DNA of 64,000 bases from Brachyhypopomus gauderio (GCF_052324685.1 NW_027506901.1:892001-956000); one strand, 5' to 3'. Positions 22,155 to 48,259 are shown, numbered from the stretch's first letter. The notes: generated from the sequence alone by a model not told the origin. Translations and numbers: made by a program.

Positions 22155-22680
22155 GGTGTTGGGTTGACTGTATGACCGTTTGTGTGTGTGTGTGTACATA
22201 TGCGCATGTGTGTCTCATTATGTACGTGTGTGTTTTTGCATACCTGCGTATATGTCTGTGTGTGTGGTGGAGGGGAGGGGTTGTGATGGTGAGGATAAAT
22301 TTAGCCTTGTGCCAGCCCGAAGCAGGTCACTCTCCTCGGTGAGAGGGAATAAAAGTGGGACAGTAACAGAAATCGTGTGAAATGGGCAGAGTGCTAGGAT
22401 GACAGAGAGAAGAGAGAGAGGAGATAGAGAAAGAGGAAAGTAGGGATAGAAGGAAGTAGGGAGAGAAGGAGGTAGAGAATGAGGGAGGGAGAAGGAGAGA
22501 CAGGGCAATAATTATGTAGAAATGAGCAGGGATGTGCTGTCAGAGTAAAGCACGATTTCCTGCTGTAAGTTCTTCATAGTTTCACACCAGGATCTTTCTG
22601 CTCGGGACACTGAGCCTGTGGGGTGTCATGACTGCTAGCTGCATAGTGATGCAGTGGAGTTCAGTTCAGTGTGGTCGTAG
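22155..22680. other. Intronic DNA with GT- and GA-rich tracts
   Basis: GT-rich at 22180-22270 and GA-rich at 22395-22505. Nothing coding recognised. Confidence 0.45.
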
Positions 22681-22689
22681 CAAAAATAT

Positions 22690-23290
22690 ATAATGATACT
22701 GATACTATTACTGTTACTGTTACTATTACTGATACTGTTACTGATACTATTACTGATACTGTTACTGATACTGTGACTGTTACTGATACTGTTACTGATA
22801 CTGACACTATTACTGATACTGTTACTGTTACTGATACTATTACTGATACTGTGACTGTTACTGATACTGTTACTTTGACTGATACTGTTACTGATACTGT
22901 TACTGATACTGACACTGTTGCTGATACTATTACTGTTACTGATACTGTTACTAATACTGTTACTGATACTATTACTGATACTGTTACTGATACTGATACT
23001 ATTACTGATACTGTTACTGTTACTGATACTATTACTGATACTGTTACTGTGACTGTTACTGATACTGTTACTTTGACTGATACTGTTACTGATACTGACA
23101 CTGTTGCTGATACTATTACTGTTACTGATACTGTTACCGTTACTAATACTGTTACTGATACTGATTCTAATATTGTTACTGATACTGATAGTGACACTGT
23201 TGCTGATACTGTTACTGATACTATAACTGTTACAGATACTGTTACTGATGCTGTTACTGATGCTAGTAATGCTGTTCTGTTACTGATTCT
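22690..23290. repeat. 6/12-bp minisatellite (ACTGTTACTGAT)
   Basis: Alternating GATACT, GTTACT and ATTACT hexamers over 600 bp. Open in frames on both strands because of the 6-bp period. Confidence 0.95.
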
Positions 23291-23778
23291 AATATGATTT
23301 ACTGATCTCTAATATTTTTACTGAGAGTGGTACTGTTACTATTATTGTTACTGGTACTGGTACTGTTACTGGTTATTGACCAGTCAGGGTTGCAGGGGTT
23401 ATAGAGAGATTGATCCTCCTGTATTGGTCCTGAACTGTGCTGTTCTATCATGCCTAGCATGATGTATTATTACATGTCTACTGTGTTGTGATACATTTGC
23501 ATGTAGATGGGCATGTTTTAAAGCTGGAGTTGCACTGAGGTGGGTTTTCTGTAGGCGTGTAGTGTCCGACCGTGGTCGTGTAATATGCAGATGGCTTTAG
23601 GCTTGTGGGTTAGTCTGTATTGGTCCCAAACACTGTTTCCATGAGCTATTTACAACCACTTTATCCAACACTTTTGAGAGAAAGGTCAACTTACAGATGA
23701 GTCTTTAATTTACACAGTTCATGGAATCAAGATCTGTTTTTGAGAGCTGGCTACACCACTGGTAACATAAAAGTCATG

Positions 23779-24083
23779 GGGCAGTCATGGCCTGGTGGTA
23801 GGGAACTGGTCTTGTGACCGGAGGGTCGTGGGTTCGATTCCCAAACCTGAGGCCATGACTGAGGTGCCCTTGAGCAAGGCACCTAACCCCAACTGCTCCC
23901 CGGGCGCCAGGCTAGGGCTGCCCACCGCTCTGGGCACATGTGATCCACAGCCCCCTAATAATCACTAGTGTGTGTGTGTTCTAACTGCAAAGATGGGTTA
24001 AAAGTGGAGGACAAATTTAGATTGTTGTGTAAAAATCACAATTGACAAAATATGGCACATTTACAATTTACATTTACATTTAT
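23779..24083 (+). mobile_element. tRNA-derived SINE, near full-length
   Basis: A box region CATGGCCTGGTGGTAGGGAA, B box GGGTTCGATTCCC, body and tail (ATCACAATTGACAAAATATG) followed by a short ATTTAC-repeat end. It is the most complete copy in the window. A pol III internal promoter is visible, but there is no tRNA fold beyond the head. Confidence 0.85.
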
Positions 24084-24258
24084 TTACAAAACAACCTGAA
24101 CTAAGAGAGAGATTCTGAATGTGAATTCTAACATAATCGACATGGTCTATGTGACCTGCACTTCACTTCTTATCTCATTACCATCAGTTAACTTCTTTGA
24201 ATTGCCGTTGCCATGACAATGTGTTAAATTTTAGTTTTGAATAATCATGTTTGTTATT

Positions 24259-24343
24259 GTGTGTGTGTGTGTATGTGGTGGGGTGTATGTTTGTGTGTCT
24301 GTGTGTTTATGTGTATGTGTGTGTGTCTGTGTGTGGTGGGGTG

Positions 24344-24399
<56 letters not shown>
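24259..24399 (+). repeat. (TG)n repeat abutting a splice acceptor
   Basis: GT-rich from 24259. A pure TG run of about 27 units ends directly in TAG, the acceptor of the NOVA KH1 exon. Confidence 0.93.
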
Positions 24400-36974
<12,575 letters not shown>

Positions 36975-38009
36975 AGACACCCAGGGAGCAGGGACGCAGT
37001 GGGGACAGAGGAATGAGTGAGAAAATGGACAAACAAACAAACGAATAGGAGGGAAACATGTAGTGTCTATATACAAATTCTCATTTCAGAAGAGAGGAAA
37101 AGGAAATGTGAATTTGTGAGGAGAGAAAGATGCTCTGATGATGTGGGAAGAGGGAGATGAATCTGTCACTCATATTCTGCCCTTTTTTTTGTTTTGGTTG
37201 TGTATATTGTGAGGGTCTGAGTACTAAACCCTGGGGCTCTTTGACTAGTAAGAGTGCCAGAACTCACCTCTCTCTCCCAGAGGCTTGATAGACTCCATTT
37301 TGTCTTTTCATCATTAGCAGATCTTATACAAAACTAGTTCAGCTTTTTGACTGGGACACCAAACTGGGAGACTATGATATGGGTTCACAGTTACTCCTCT
37401 TTGGGATAGATCAATATCAGTGATCAACATCAGTGATCAACATCAGTGATCAATATCAGTGATCAATATCAGTGATCAGTTCATTACAAATATAACCCTG
37501 TCTGAGATGCACAGTGAGTTTACTATACAAGCAGAAGCCTTTTTTTTACTTCTGTTCTTGCTGGCATGAATCTGACACCTGATCAGACCTGATCAGAGCT
37601 GATCAGAGCTGATCAGAGCTGGTCAGACCTGGTCAGACAGCCATAGCTTTTTCCATTAATTGGTCAGCTCTGATCTATCACCATCACAGTTGGTTCTATT
37701 TGGCATCACCTTGATGCTTTTAGATTTTACTTAAACCTGTGATTGCAGGGTTAGGTTAGGCTTAAACCTGATTACAGGGTTAGGTTAGGCTTAAACCTGT
37801 GATTGCAGGGTTAGGTTAGGCTTAAACCTGTGATTACAAGGTTAGGTTAGGCTTAACCTTGTGATTACAGGGTTAGGTTAGGCTTAAACCTGATTGCAGG
37901 TTGATATGAATGTATAAAGACTTTTTTTATAAACACGATGATCAAGCTTAGCACTGATGTAATATAACCATTACAACCAATATAACCATTATAACCAATA
38001 TAATGGTTA

Positions 38010-38019
38010 AAGATCACAG

Positions 38020-38095
<76 letters not shown>

Positions 38096-38153
38096 CATAC
38101 AACCTCCACTCCCATACAACCTCCACTCACAAACAGGAAGACACACACCACAG

Positions 38154-38218
<65 letters not shown>
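38010..38218. repeat. Two (AC)n microsatellites
   Basis: AC runs at 38023-38092 and 38157-38216 flanking a 60-bp unique spacer. Confidence 0.95.
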
Positions 38219-38219
<1 letters not shown>

Positions 38220-38385
38220 ATATAGACTTTCACACCCTGCAAGTGCAGTTTAGTCAGTAGATATTTCTTTGGTGCTATGAGAAAATCACTAATGATTGTA
38301 CATCATAATTTGGGCACTGAGGAGATGAGATGACCTCACCCTCATTATTAATGAAGAGCTGTTGTGGTTTGACTACAACTACAGC

Positions 38386-38955
38386 CAACACATCTCACGT
38401 TAGACTCACTCTCTCATCTGCTCTAGTTTCACTAACACACCTGATGTTAGACTCACTCTCTCATCTGCTCTAGTTCCACTAACACACCTGATGTTAGACT
38501 CACTCTCTCATCTGCTCTAGTTCCACTAACACACCTGATGTTAGACTCACTCTCTCATCTGCTCTAGTTCCACTAACACACCTGATGTTAGACTCACTCT
38601 CTCATCTGCTCTAGTTCCACTAACACACCTGACGTTAGACTCACTCTCTCATCTGCTCTAGTTCCACTAACACACCTGATGTTAGACTCACTCTCTCATC
38701 TGCTCTAGTTCCACTAACACACCTGACGTTAGACTCACTCTCTCATCTGCTCTAGTTCCACTAACACACCTGATGTTACTCACTCTCTCATCTGCTCTAG
38801 TTCCACTAACACACCTGACGTTAGACTCACTCTCTCATCTGCTCTAGTTCCACTAACACACCTGATGTTAGACTCACTCTCTCATCTGCTCTAGTTCCAC
38901 TAACACACCTGACGTTAGACTCACTCTCTCATCTGCTCTAGTTCCACTAACACAG
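38386..38955 (+). repeat. 47-bp minisatellite, ~12 copies
   Basis: Unit includes GTTAGACTCACTCTCTCATC and TGCTCTAGTTCCACTAACAC. Copies are almost identical apart from CCTGATG/CCTGACG and one short copy lacking AGAC near 38776. It would lie in the transcribed 3' region of nova if the long 3'UTR is real. Confidence 0.95.
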
Positions 38956-40249
38956 CACTAACTCATTTGGTTGATCCAAGACCTTTAAATCCTGCTGTTG
39001 AAAACTGAGAGCTGATTGGATGCAGTCACACCGATTAACTCCTCCTCTTCTACTGATTGGAGAGTTCGGTCAATAGCCAGGCACAGTAACATTGGCAGTG
39101 TTGAATTAACACCTATTGTGTTTCCCCACACCTACAGTGTTACACAACTCCTACTGTGTTACACTGTATGACAAACCAGTACTGTGGGTGTTAATGGAGA
39201 TTTTAAACTGTGGATTTTTTTCTAGTTTCTTTTGTTCTTTTTTGTATGAACAGTTCTCAAGCTGATATACCTCATGTTTGGACAGAATGGGGAAATTGGG
39301 AGATTTCCAGTTTGTATTCAGTGTTCAGTTCAGAGCTTCTCTCTGGCTTCCACGTGGGACACAGAAACAGCCCTTCATGTCTGTGCAGGCGTGGTGAGTC
39401 ACACACAGGCCTCATAGCAGCAACAATACCACAGTTTTCCACTCAGATGCTAGTGCAAGCTGTCTAGTCTGGAGCTAATGCAGGTGGTCCCGAGAGGCCG
39501 GGTCCCGAGAGGCCGGGTCCCGAGAGGCAGGGTCCCGAGAGGCCGTTCCTCACTCTGAAACTGGAGATGTGGTACATTTTGTAGTGTTGAACATGGACTC
39601 CAGCCTTTCTGTGCAACACGTTTGTGTTTCAGGATCTGTTCTCTGGAAAGCAGCATGGAGGTGTATTAAACAGCGCATTTAGTACTTCGTTTAAAAATTT
39701 TGCTTTGTAGTCATTATGTACACATCATCACTGTCAGGGTTTGGGTTGCATCACTGTTTCTGCTGCTAACTGTGTTTTTTAATCCATCTGGGGAATTGTG
39801 AGCTGCAGAATGCCAAAACGCACGGGCCTGTTGTACAGGCCGATCTCTCCTTTAACCCACACTGTGAATCAATGGGCCCAATGCCAGTGATCCACTCTGG
39901 AATGTATTGTAAAAATGACACCATCTGTTAACACACAGTAGGACAGATCAGAGCACCTCACTGGAGGGGATGACCAGCGATGCAGCTGCTCTAAGCCCTG
40001 GAGCAAGACTCTGGTCTGAACTGGTTCTGCTGGTGTGTCTGTAGTATGAGCTCATTGTGCTGGTTCTGCTGGTATATGAGCTCATTGTGCTGGTTAGGGC
40101 CTTTTCTGCCATGCAGTGTCACTCAGTTGGTATTTAGTTGTTACTGTCGTTACAGTCGTTGAATTCTGTTGAAGAGCCAGACATCTACCTTCATCATGTG
40201 TCTCCTCTTCCTCAGAACCTGGTACAGGAACAGAAGGAAGAAGGGGAGA

Positions 40250-40345
40250 GAGAGAAAGAGAGAGAGAGTGAAAGAGAGAGAGAGACAGAGATAGGGAGAT
40301 ATATATATATATAGAGAGAGACAGAGAAAGAGTAAAAGGAAGAGA
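40250..40345. repeat. (GA)n tract
   Basis: GA-rich with an embedded ATATATATATAT. Confidence 0.85.
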
Positions 40346-40424
40346 AAGGGAAGGAGAGAGTGAGGATGAAACATTTGCTTAATTGTGCTTAATAAATATT
40401 TTCATAAATAAATATTTTCATCAT

Positions 40425-40465
40425 TAAATAATAATCTTTATTTGTATAGCACCTTTCACCTTTCC
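40425..40465 (-). mobile_element. Reversed L2-type LINE tail
   Basis: TCTTTATTTGTATAGCACCT is the complement of the tail at 4030-4060. Only this end is visible. Confidence 0.65.
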
Positions 40466-40889
40466 ATTTTATGACACAATTTCTTTTTAATTACTTCATA
40501 TAATCTTTTTCTTGATAAAAAAAGTCATTTTAAGGTACAAGAAGAAAGTGTGTTTGCAGTTTCAGAAGCACAAGCCCAACAGCACCTTGTCTCCTACTTT
40601 GCTGCTGTATTGTTTGGTCCCTGCATTTAGGAAAAAATAGGAAAACAATTATGAAATTAATTTGCAAAATTAGAGACTTCTGCTTCATTAGCTGAAGTGA
40701 AGAAGAGTCTCTTACACTCAGCAGACACCTCTTAGATACTCCTCTCACTCTCTCTCTCACTCTCTCTTTCTCTCTCTCTCTCTTTTATGTTGTTCTGCTA
40801 CTTTTTTGTGGGCTCCATTCCTCTTCTTTCTTGCCCTTTGCTCTCTTCTCCTCTCTGGTTGGACGTGGCAGCTGATTGGCTGAGTATGT

Positions 40890-40955
40890 GTGTGAGTGTG
40901 CGTGTGCGTGTGCGTGTGCGTGTGCGTGCGTGTGTGTGTGTGTGTGTGTGTGTGT
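40890..40955. repeat. (TG)n/(CGTGTG)n microsatellite
   Basis: GTGTGCGTGTGCGTG units pass into a pure TG run. Confidence 0.9.
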
Positions 40956-43384
40956 TGATCATTCTGGGGCTTCAAAGGTTTGAAGACATTACTGGCTCTG
41001 CCCTCTGCCCTCTCTGGATGACAGTTGGAGATCTACACTGCAAGCACCATGCTCTGACCCTGACCCTAATCCTGACCTAAGCATGCCATCAGACTGTGCT
41101 ACTGCTCCACAAGCTTATGTTCTCTCTGTGAACTCTGACCTGGAAGCAGTTCTGTACCTCTACCTAAAACCATCTCCTGGTAGATGTTCAGCTTTTACAG
41201 CTGGTCTAAGATCAGTTTGCCCAGTTTAACCATTATGAGACCTCAAACTGGACACAGACTGGGGGTATGAAGGATCATTTTTGGTGTGCCATCACCTCAC
41301 AACAGGGAACTGGTGCTTTGAGAGAGACCCTGGACATGCGTCAGAGCGGGCAAAGTCCAGTGCAAAGAATCATGGGAAGGGAGACAACCCAAGTCGATAT
41401 GCACCTCAAGCTGAAATGATGACGTCCCGGCGGTTTGTGACCCTAACCCTAACCGGGCGGTTTGTGACCCTAACCGGGCAGTTTGTGACCCTAACCCTAA
41501 CCCTCCCAGCGGGAGAGCGAGCTGAGGCCGTTCTTTGCACCCTTTTTGTTTTTAAATGAAACTGTGGATTCCGTCCTGTCCCATGGTCTTCGTGGAGTTC
41601 TAGTGTCGTTCTGTAGTTTGTAGTCAAATGCAGTTGTCTTGCGCTGTGGGTTTCAGTGTGTGAACTCCGTTACACTTGTGTGTATGATGACAGTGCCAAT
41701 CCAGCCAGACTAAGATTAGCTTTGTTTGTGCATTAGAAATGCTCTTATTGGAGTGCTGGTGTCCATGACAACGTCACAGATGATTTTAGATCTACATAAA
41801 GAAAAATGTAAAGAAATATTGGAAGCAATATTGTAGCATGTTGTTCAGTTTTTGTGTTTTGTTATGTCTGTTGTATGAACCTTTGGATTTAATACAGTTT
41901 TGAATGAATAGGTTTACATGTACTTTTTTGTAATACTGTAAGTTAAAAATAAAAAAGATGCTGCTATTTGATAAGTGAAATATACAAGAAATATTTGAGT
42001 TGAAAAGATGTCTGATCTGTTCATTAGAGTTCTGCTCATTTTTTTGCAGGAGCACAAACGAGGTGTAAGACCCTAATAACCCAGACACCATAAACTCAGT
42101 CGACCTGTGCCAGATTAGACCCATTCCAGATTAGACCCATGCAGCTTTCCAACATGTAGACATGCAAGCAAAGCATAGAGATATCTGACATCTTATTATA
42201 TAGATATCTGACATCTTATTTAGACACATTGATCAAGTGCCAATCAATACTTCTTAAGTTTGAATGAGAAGATAATCAAAAGAGTAAATAAAGATATAAA
42301 GGGTTAAATGTCAGTGTTGTTTTAACTCCATAGTTACACAGAGAATAACCCTAATGGTTCTTTTATGCATAACCGTGTTTTCATACCCGCGGGTTTAAAG
42401 CGTAACCGTGTTTATATTCGCGGGATTAAAGTCGTTGGACTTGTGGCTTCCACGCAGCACTTCCTTTATATTTGTTCTGTAGGTCGGCATGGAGTAGGCG
42501 TAAACATGTTATAATCATGTCGTAAACACGTTATTAAGCATCCATAACATGTTCCATTTATGAACGTGTGTTTTGTGGAGTTAGGTGTTCTTTTGCACGT
42601 CTCTATTGCATGAAATCCAAGTGAATTATTGGGGGTCAGGAAACAAAATGAACAAAAAATGCTGATGTTTAGTTAGTTGCGTGTCTGGAGTCATTCTGAG
42701 GTGCAGGTTTGCATGATTAAATCTTTTGCTTAAACAGATCCTTTTTTTCCTGTCTGAACCTTTTTTGTTTATATTTAATGACAGATATTGGTAGAAAGTT
42801 TACAGCTATAGAAATGTATGGTAGCTATGGGAACTGGAACTGCACTGTAAAAAATGGAGAAAGTTTTTTAAATGTTTAAAAAATGTTTAGAAGTAGCAAC
42901 AGATGGAGGAATTCCCCAATGTGATTAATATTCAATGAGGTAATTAAACATTTTTAAATATGCTGAATTTTAGACAGTTTTTGTTTGAAAACAAAACTGC
43001 CTTTTTTACAGTGTTGGGACTGGTATAGAGGCTATTATTCAGAAGGAGAGGGCCCCTGTATGCTGAGGTCTGTTATGTAACATTGCATTATGTTACATTA
43101 TGTTACATTATGTTACATTGCATTACATTATGTTATACTATTTTGTTACATTCAATGTCATAATAATCACTTTGAGACGTTGTTGTAGCTTGGTTCTCCT
43201 AACCCCAGATGTAATTTCTGAATGTATTTGCATTTTTACATAAAATGATAACCGAATGTTTTTTCAGTGTTATGTGTCTGTAGGTACAGGTTGTTTCAAC
43301 TCATGTGTCAGTGTATGAAATGCCCAAATGCCACATTAGCGCCTGTGTTTTAACTTCTGACAACATTTCCTCTCCTTTGCTGTT

Positions 43385-43549
43385 TTGGAACGCACTTTAA
43401 TGAGCATTAGGTACCCATCCCAACACATACAAATACATACACCCGCACAAACACATACACACACACAATCACTTCACACACAAGAATACACAAGTGCACC
43501 CCCTCACACATCTCTACTCATAGGGAAAAACAAACACATATGCATCCTA

Positions 43550-43624
<75 letters not shown>

Positions 43625-43902
43625 TGTGCATATGCACAGTAACATGACACATTACCCAAACCTGGATGCAAAACTGAAACAAAGCAACATGTTTTTAACA
43701 TGTAAACTCTGGACATATGGCAGTGCTGACTTCCTGTTGATCTCATGTATGTTTTTGTTTAACTGTTTGTTTATTATATGTGTTACTGTAATTATTATTT
43801 GAGTGTAAAAAATTAGTTGTACTTTTTATTAATGTGTGTTTTGTAACCTTCTTTTCTGAGGGAGAAATATGTGAGAGATTCCAGCATTCCCCTAGTGTAT
43901 TC

Positions 43903-43968
<66 letters not shown>

Positions 43969-43980
43969 TGTGTGCGTGTG
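43385..43980. repeat. (AC)n at 43558-43622 and (TG)n at 43905-43970
   Basis: Complementary dinucleotide runs about 290 bp apart in the putative 3'UTR; an RNA covering both could pair. Confidence 0.93.
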
Positions 43981-44194
43981 TCATTGTATATGAAGTCTGT
44001 TGATTACAGATACACAAGTGCTTGATGAGTTTTTTGTGGAGGGATTTGTTTGCTTTTTATTTTTTAAACTGTCTGAATCAAATGCTTTGAATGTTACAGT
44101 TATTCTTGATCTTTTATTTGAAATCTGTACGTTTTGTTTGTTGAAGAGGAATGGAAAATAAAACGCAGAAACCTCAGAAATGGAATAAAAACAT

Positions 44195-44700
44195 CTGTCC
44201 TACTGAGACATCTCTGTCTTACTGAAACCTCTCTGTCCTACTGAGACATATCTGTCCTAATGAGACACCTCTGTCTTACTGAAACATATCTGTCTTACTG
44301 AGCCATCTCTTTCCTGCAGAAACATCTCTGTCTTACTGAAACATCCATGTCCTACTGAGACATTGTTGTCCAGCAGAAACATATCTGCCTTACTGAGAAA
44401 TTTCTCATTCACTAAAGCATCTCTGTCCTACCAAGACATCTCTATGCTACTGAGACACCTCTGTCTTACTGACACATCTCTGTCCTACTGAGACATCTTT
44501 GTCTTACTGAAACACCTCTGTCTTACTGAAACATCTCTGTCCTACTGAGACATCTCTGTCCTACTGAAACATTTCTGTCTTACTGAAACATCTCTCTTAC
44601 TCAAACATTTGTCCTTACTGAAACACCTCTGTCTTACTGAAACATCTCTGTCCTACAGAAATATCTGTGTCCTTCTGAAACATCTCTGGCCTACTGAGGG
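44195..44700. repeat. ~21-bp degenerate minisatellite
   Basis: Loose repeats of CATCTCTGTCTTACTGAAA with many substitutions, so older than the other arrays. It starts directly after the last candidate nova polyadenylation signal. Confidence 0.88.
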
Positions 44701-45330
44701 AAGTTATAATAATAGTGATAGTATGCTGAGGGATATTATAGTATATTAATAGTAATAGCATACTGAATGATATCACTTATTCTGTTTGCATACAATCTAT
44801 GACCAACCACATATATCATAAGTCACTGTCATAAGGCAGAAGCTAATTTGTGGTTGAGTGTAATGATCTTGACTACAGTGTAAAAAACGTGTAAACAAGT
44901 ATACTGTACTGTAAAGTGTACCAAACGGTATCTCTTTGCCATACTGGTCTGTTTAATTTGTTTAGAATGTCATTTTTTTAATTACTTCATAAAATACAAC
45001 TTAAAAATTGGTGAAACAGAACAGCAGACCTGGTTGTTGCCAAGGTTACTTTTCAGAGCCCTAGCTACTGTCCCCATTTCCTGCTCTAGCTCCTCCCCCT
45101 TCCACCGAAGTAGAACACGACTATTTACAGAGTTTCTCTGAGGTCCATTTGAGCTCTGCACTGTCTCATAAGAATTACAAATGTAGGCATTTGTACTGAA
45201 GAGAACAGCATGTGTTGCCTTTGATACAAACTCTACAACGACTTAAATCTGCAAGTCTTCTCCCTTGACACTACTGTGTACATTCTAACTGTATTACACC
45301 CCTGTGAACTGACATTATGTGTACATTCTA
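44700..45330. other. Intergenic AT-rich DNA, nothing recognised
   Basis: No exon, RNA gene or known repeat seen. Confidence 0.5.
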
Positions 45331-45349
45331 TGTCACAACCCTGTGTGAA

Positions 45350-45605
45350 CCAGCACAAACATTATGTCTAATTGTATCACACCCTTGTGTGCACTAACAC
45401 TAACATTATGTGTACACTCTAACTGTATAACACCCCTGTGTGAACTAACACTAACATTATGTGTACACTCTAACTGTATCACACCCCTGTGTGAACTAAC
45501 ACTAACATTATGTGTACACTCTAACTGTATCACACCCTTGTGTGAACTAACACTAACATTATGTGTACACTCTAACTCTTGAACATTCCTGTGTGAACTA
45601 ACACA
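45350..45605. repeat. 51-bp minisatellite, ~5 copies
   Basis: Unit includes ACACTAACATTATGTGTACA and CTCTAACTGTATCACACCCC. The period is a multiple of three, so both strands show open frames. Confidence 0.93.
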
Positions 45606-45609
45606 AATA

Positions 45610-46820
45610 CTACATTGTGTTATCAATGTAAATTCCTTACAGAAAGCTGTTAGGGTTAAAAGTTACTAACTGTGGTGTCATATTTTTTGCTATGACTGTT
45701 AATGCGGAATGAGAGGACTGCTTTCTTGTCAGTGATGCTGTTATTAATATAGTGGATGAAAAGTAATGTTTTACTATGAAGATTTCATTACATCTCTGAT
45801 TAGTCACTGAGTTGTGTCTTTCTGAAATGTTTATGATTTTGTTGCTTCTGTCCTTGTTTCCCTGTTCATCTCCACAGTTCTGGCTAATGTAGTGTATACA
45901 GCTCCATACAGAACACCTTCAACATAATGAACATGTCCAAGATGAACACACAAGGCTGTAGAGGTCAGTGGACCAAAAGGATGAGGGTTAATTAACCCTC
46001 GCAGTACCAAAAGGAAGTGAGACCACTGGAGTGATCACTGTAGGTAAACATTTTTTCCCTGACATTATTTCATACCATTGATAAAACAGTGTTAGTGCTA
46101 GAGGATTATAAATAATGAATGCTTTTGTGACATATCGAATTGGTAATAAGTACACTGTTGCTATCAGCATTAAATACTGCTCATTTTATGTATGTCTAAT
46201 CATTTTACCAATTACACACACACACACCCTGCCATCTCCAACCAGTGACATCATTCAGATACCCCATCTCCTCACACAGTAATTAGTAAGCATATCAGAT
46301 CTCTCTACACAGCTGTCTGATTTTAGTGCCCAACCTCTCTACGCTGCAGTCTGACCATAGTCGGGTTTGCAGTGACAGCCTGTTTCCTGGTCCAGATGAT
46401 CTGCCTTCTCTGCAGTTTCTTCACTCACTGACATGACAAGGTCATCTGTGTTGGCACTGCAAACACAGCTCTCACTGCAGAACCAGCTCTCATCTCACAC
46501 AAGCGTCTGTTTCTCATCTCACTGTTGCCTGAAACATCTCACAAGAAATCAGCAAGACAAAGTGTATCAGTGTGTGTGATGAAGGTGGATCACGTGTGCA
46601 TTTATCGTCTCTCTTGTCTTTCATGATAAGATAGTAATAGGAGAGGATTTGATGATAAAAATCATGTTGTCAAGGCGACAGGTTTGTCTGTGTGTGTGGG
46701 GGGTTTGACACACTGGGGTATTCCTGTCACGACTGCACTGCTATGCTGCTGTAACCCTGGCAACCTAGTGCTCCTGAACACCATGCCAACCGTACCAGGT
46801 AAACATAGCAAAACATCACC
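45610..46820. other. Intergenic DNA, no gene seen
   Basis: Unique-looking; short (CA)n at 46213-46226. No conserved coding segment recognised. Confidence 0.5.
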
Positions 46821-46824
46821 TACC

Positions 46825-47155
46825 ATCATCAATACTAACCCTAACCCAACCCTAACCTAACCTAACCCAACACTAACCCTAACCTAACCAAACAGTAACC
46901 TAACCTTACCCAACACTAACCCTAACCCTACCATCGTCAGTACTAACCCTAACCCAACACTAACCCTAACCCTACCATCGTCAGTACTAACCCTAACCCA
47001 ACCCAACACTAACCTAACCTAACCCAACACTAACCCTAACCCTACCATCGTCAGTACTAACCCTAACCCAACCCTAACCTAACCTCATACCTAACCCAAC
47101 CCTAACCTAACCCCATACCTAACCCAACCCAACCCAACTCAACCCTAAACCTACT
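46825..47155. repeat. Telomere-like degenerate CCCTAA array
   Basis: CTAACCCAACCCTAACC motifs mixed with a CCATCGTCAGTACTAACC phrase repeated three times. Interstitial and irregular, not a chromosome end. Confidence 0.88.
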
Positions 47156-47448
47156 TTATTGTAAGCTAATGCTTAAACTGGGCGTTTGTGTTTCGGAAAA
47201 GTCCTAGTAGCTCAATTGTGTGTACAAAAAAGATGTAACTAGCTATTCACGGCTACTGAATGACCTTTATGTGTATTTGTTAAGTATTTGTTAAGTATTT
47301 GATAAGTATTTGATAAGTATTGGTAATGTGTTGTACACAAAGTGAACAGCTGTGGCACAGTGCAGTCAGTGTTCCCAGTATTCATGTGTTTACTTGTTTG
47401 GTAAATGACTGCAAACACGTTCAGGTGGAAGGCTTTACTGATCAATAA

Positions 47449-47535
47449 CTATTAATACTGCGGCTGCTATCGGCGCTGATCAATAACTATTAATACTGCG
47501 GCTGCTATCGGCGCTGATCAATAACTATTAATGAC
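47449..47535. repeat. 42-bp direct duplication
   Basis: GATCAATAACTATTAATACT followed by GCGGCTGCTATCGGCGCT is present twice, with the start of a third copy. Confidence 0.85.
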
Positions 47536-47784
47536 AGTTCAGCGTAACGGATTTAACGTGCGGTTCTCAGACTGCGGTTGCCATGGAAACCATAGCTCTA
47601 GCGCTTCGGGCTGATATTGGGCGATGAGGAATAAAACAGCAAAACGAGAAGCTCAGGGGAATATTCCTCTAAGATTACACCTTCATCTTCATATTTATTT
47701 TAGATTTTTTCGGATCATGCCTGCTACTAAAGCAATTAAGTACACCACAAATAACAATCTCCGCTGTAATAAATATTTATTTGT

Positions 47785-47982
47785 AGCGTCTCCAGACCTG
47801 TAGGGACGCTGTAGCGTCTCCAGACCTGTAGGGACGCTGTAGCGTCTCCAGACCTGTAGGGACGCTGTAGCGTCTCCAGACCTGTAGGGGCGCTGTAGCG
47901 TCTCCAGACCTTTAGGGGCGCTGTAGCGTTTCCAGACCTGTAGGGGCGCTGTAGCGTCTCCAGACCTGTAGGGGCGCTGTGG
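47785..47982. repeat. 28-bp minisatellite, 7 copies
   Basis: Unit TAGCGTCTCCAGACCTGTAG plus GGACGCTG; later copies read GGGCGCTG. AGCGTC and GACGCT are complementary, so each unit can form a small stem. Confidence 0.95.
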
Positions 47983-48259
47983 GCACGGACACCAGCAAAC
48001 CAACATGCCCGCAGTTTGTGTTCCAGATTTGATGAAATAAAAGTACCGAAGCTTTGGGTAATACCTTAGAAATTATTCACCGTACATTATTTTGGGTGCT
48101 ATTTTAAGGTTGTTTATAATTTGTATATAAAGTTTATTTGACGTCCGTTTCGTTAGTTAGCTAATCTTATTGAACTTGCTATCTAGTTAGCTAACTAGTT
48201 ATGCAAACTGGTTAACTAGCTAACTTATCGGTGCTCATGGTAACTGTTAGTTACATGAA

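Larger units (their letters stand above)
36975..44190 (+). other. nova2: Probable long nova 3'UTR and downstream DNA
   Basis: No other gene is seen before alkbh6. Candidate polyadenylation signals (AATAAA) lie at 41948-41953, 42287-42292, 44157-44162 and 44184-44189. Vertebrate NOVA mRNAs are known for long 3'UTRs, so the true end could be any of these. The region contains several short tandem arrays (37400-37470 ATCAGTGATCAAC-type; 37565-37640 CTGATCAGAG-type; 37735-37900 GCTTAAACCTGTGATTGCAG-type; 39478-39547 CCCGAGAGGCCGGGT). Confidence 0.5.

Noticed and set aside
22661-23297. Long Thr/Val/Asp/Ser-rich frames on both strands
   Set aside because: Produced by the 6-bp ACTGTT/ACTGAT repeat.
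46825-47155. A chromosome-end telomere
   Set aside because: Motifs are irregular, short and flanked by ordinary sequence and genes on both sides.
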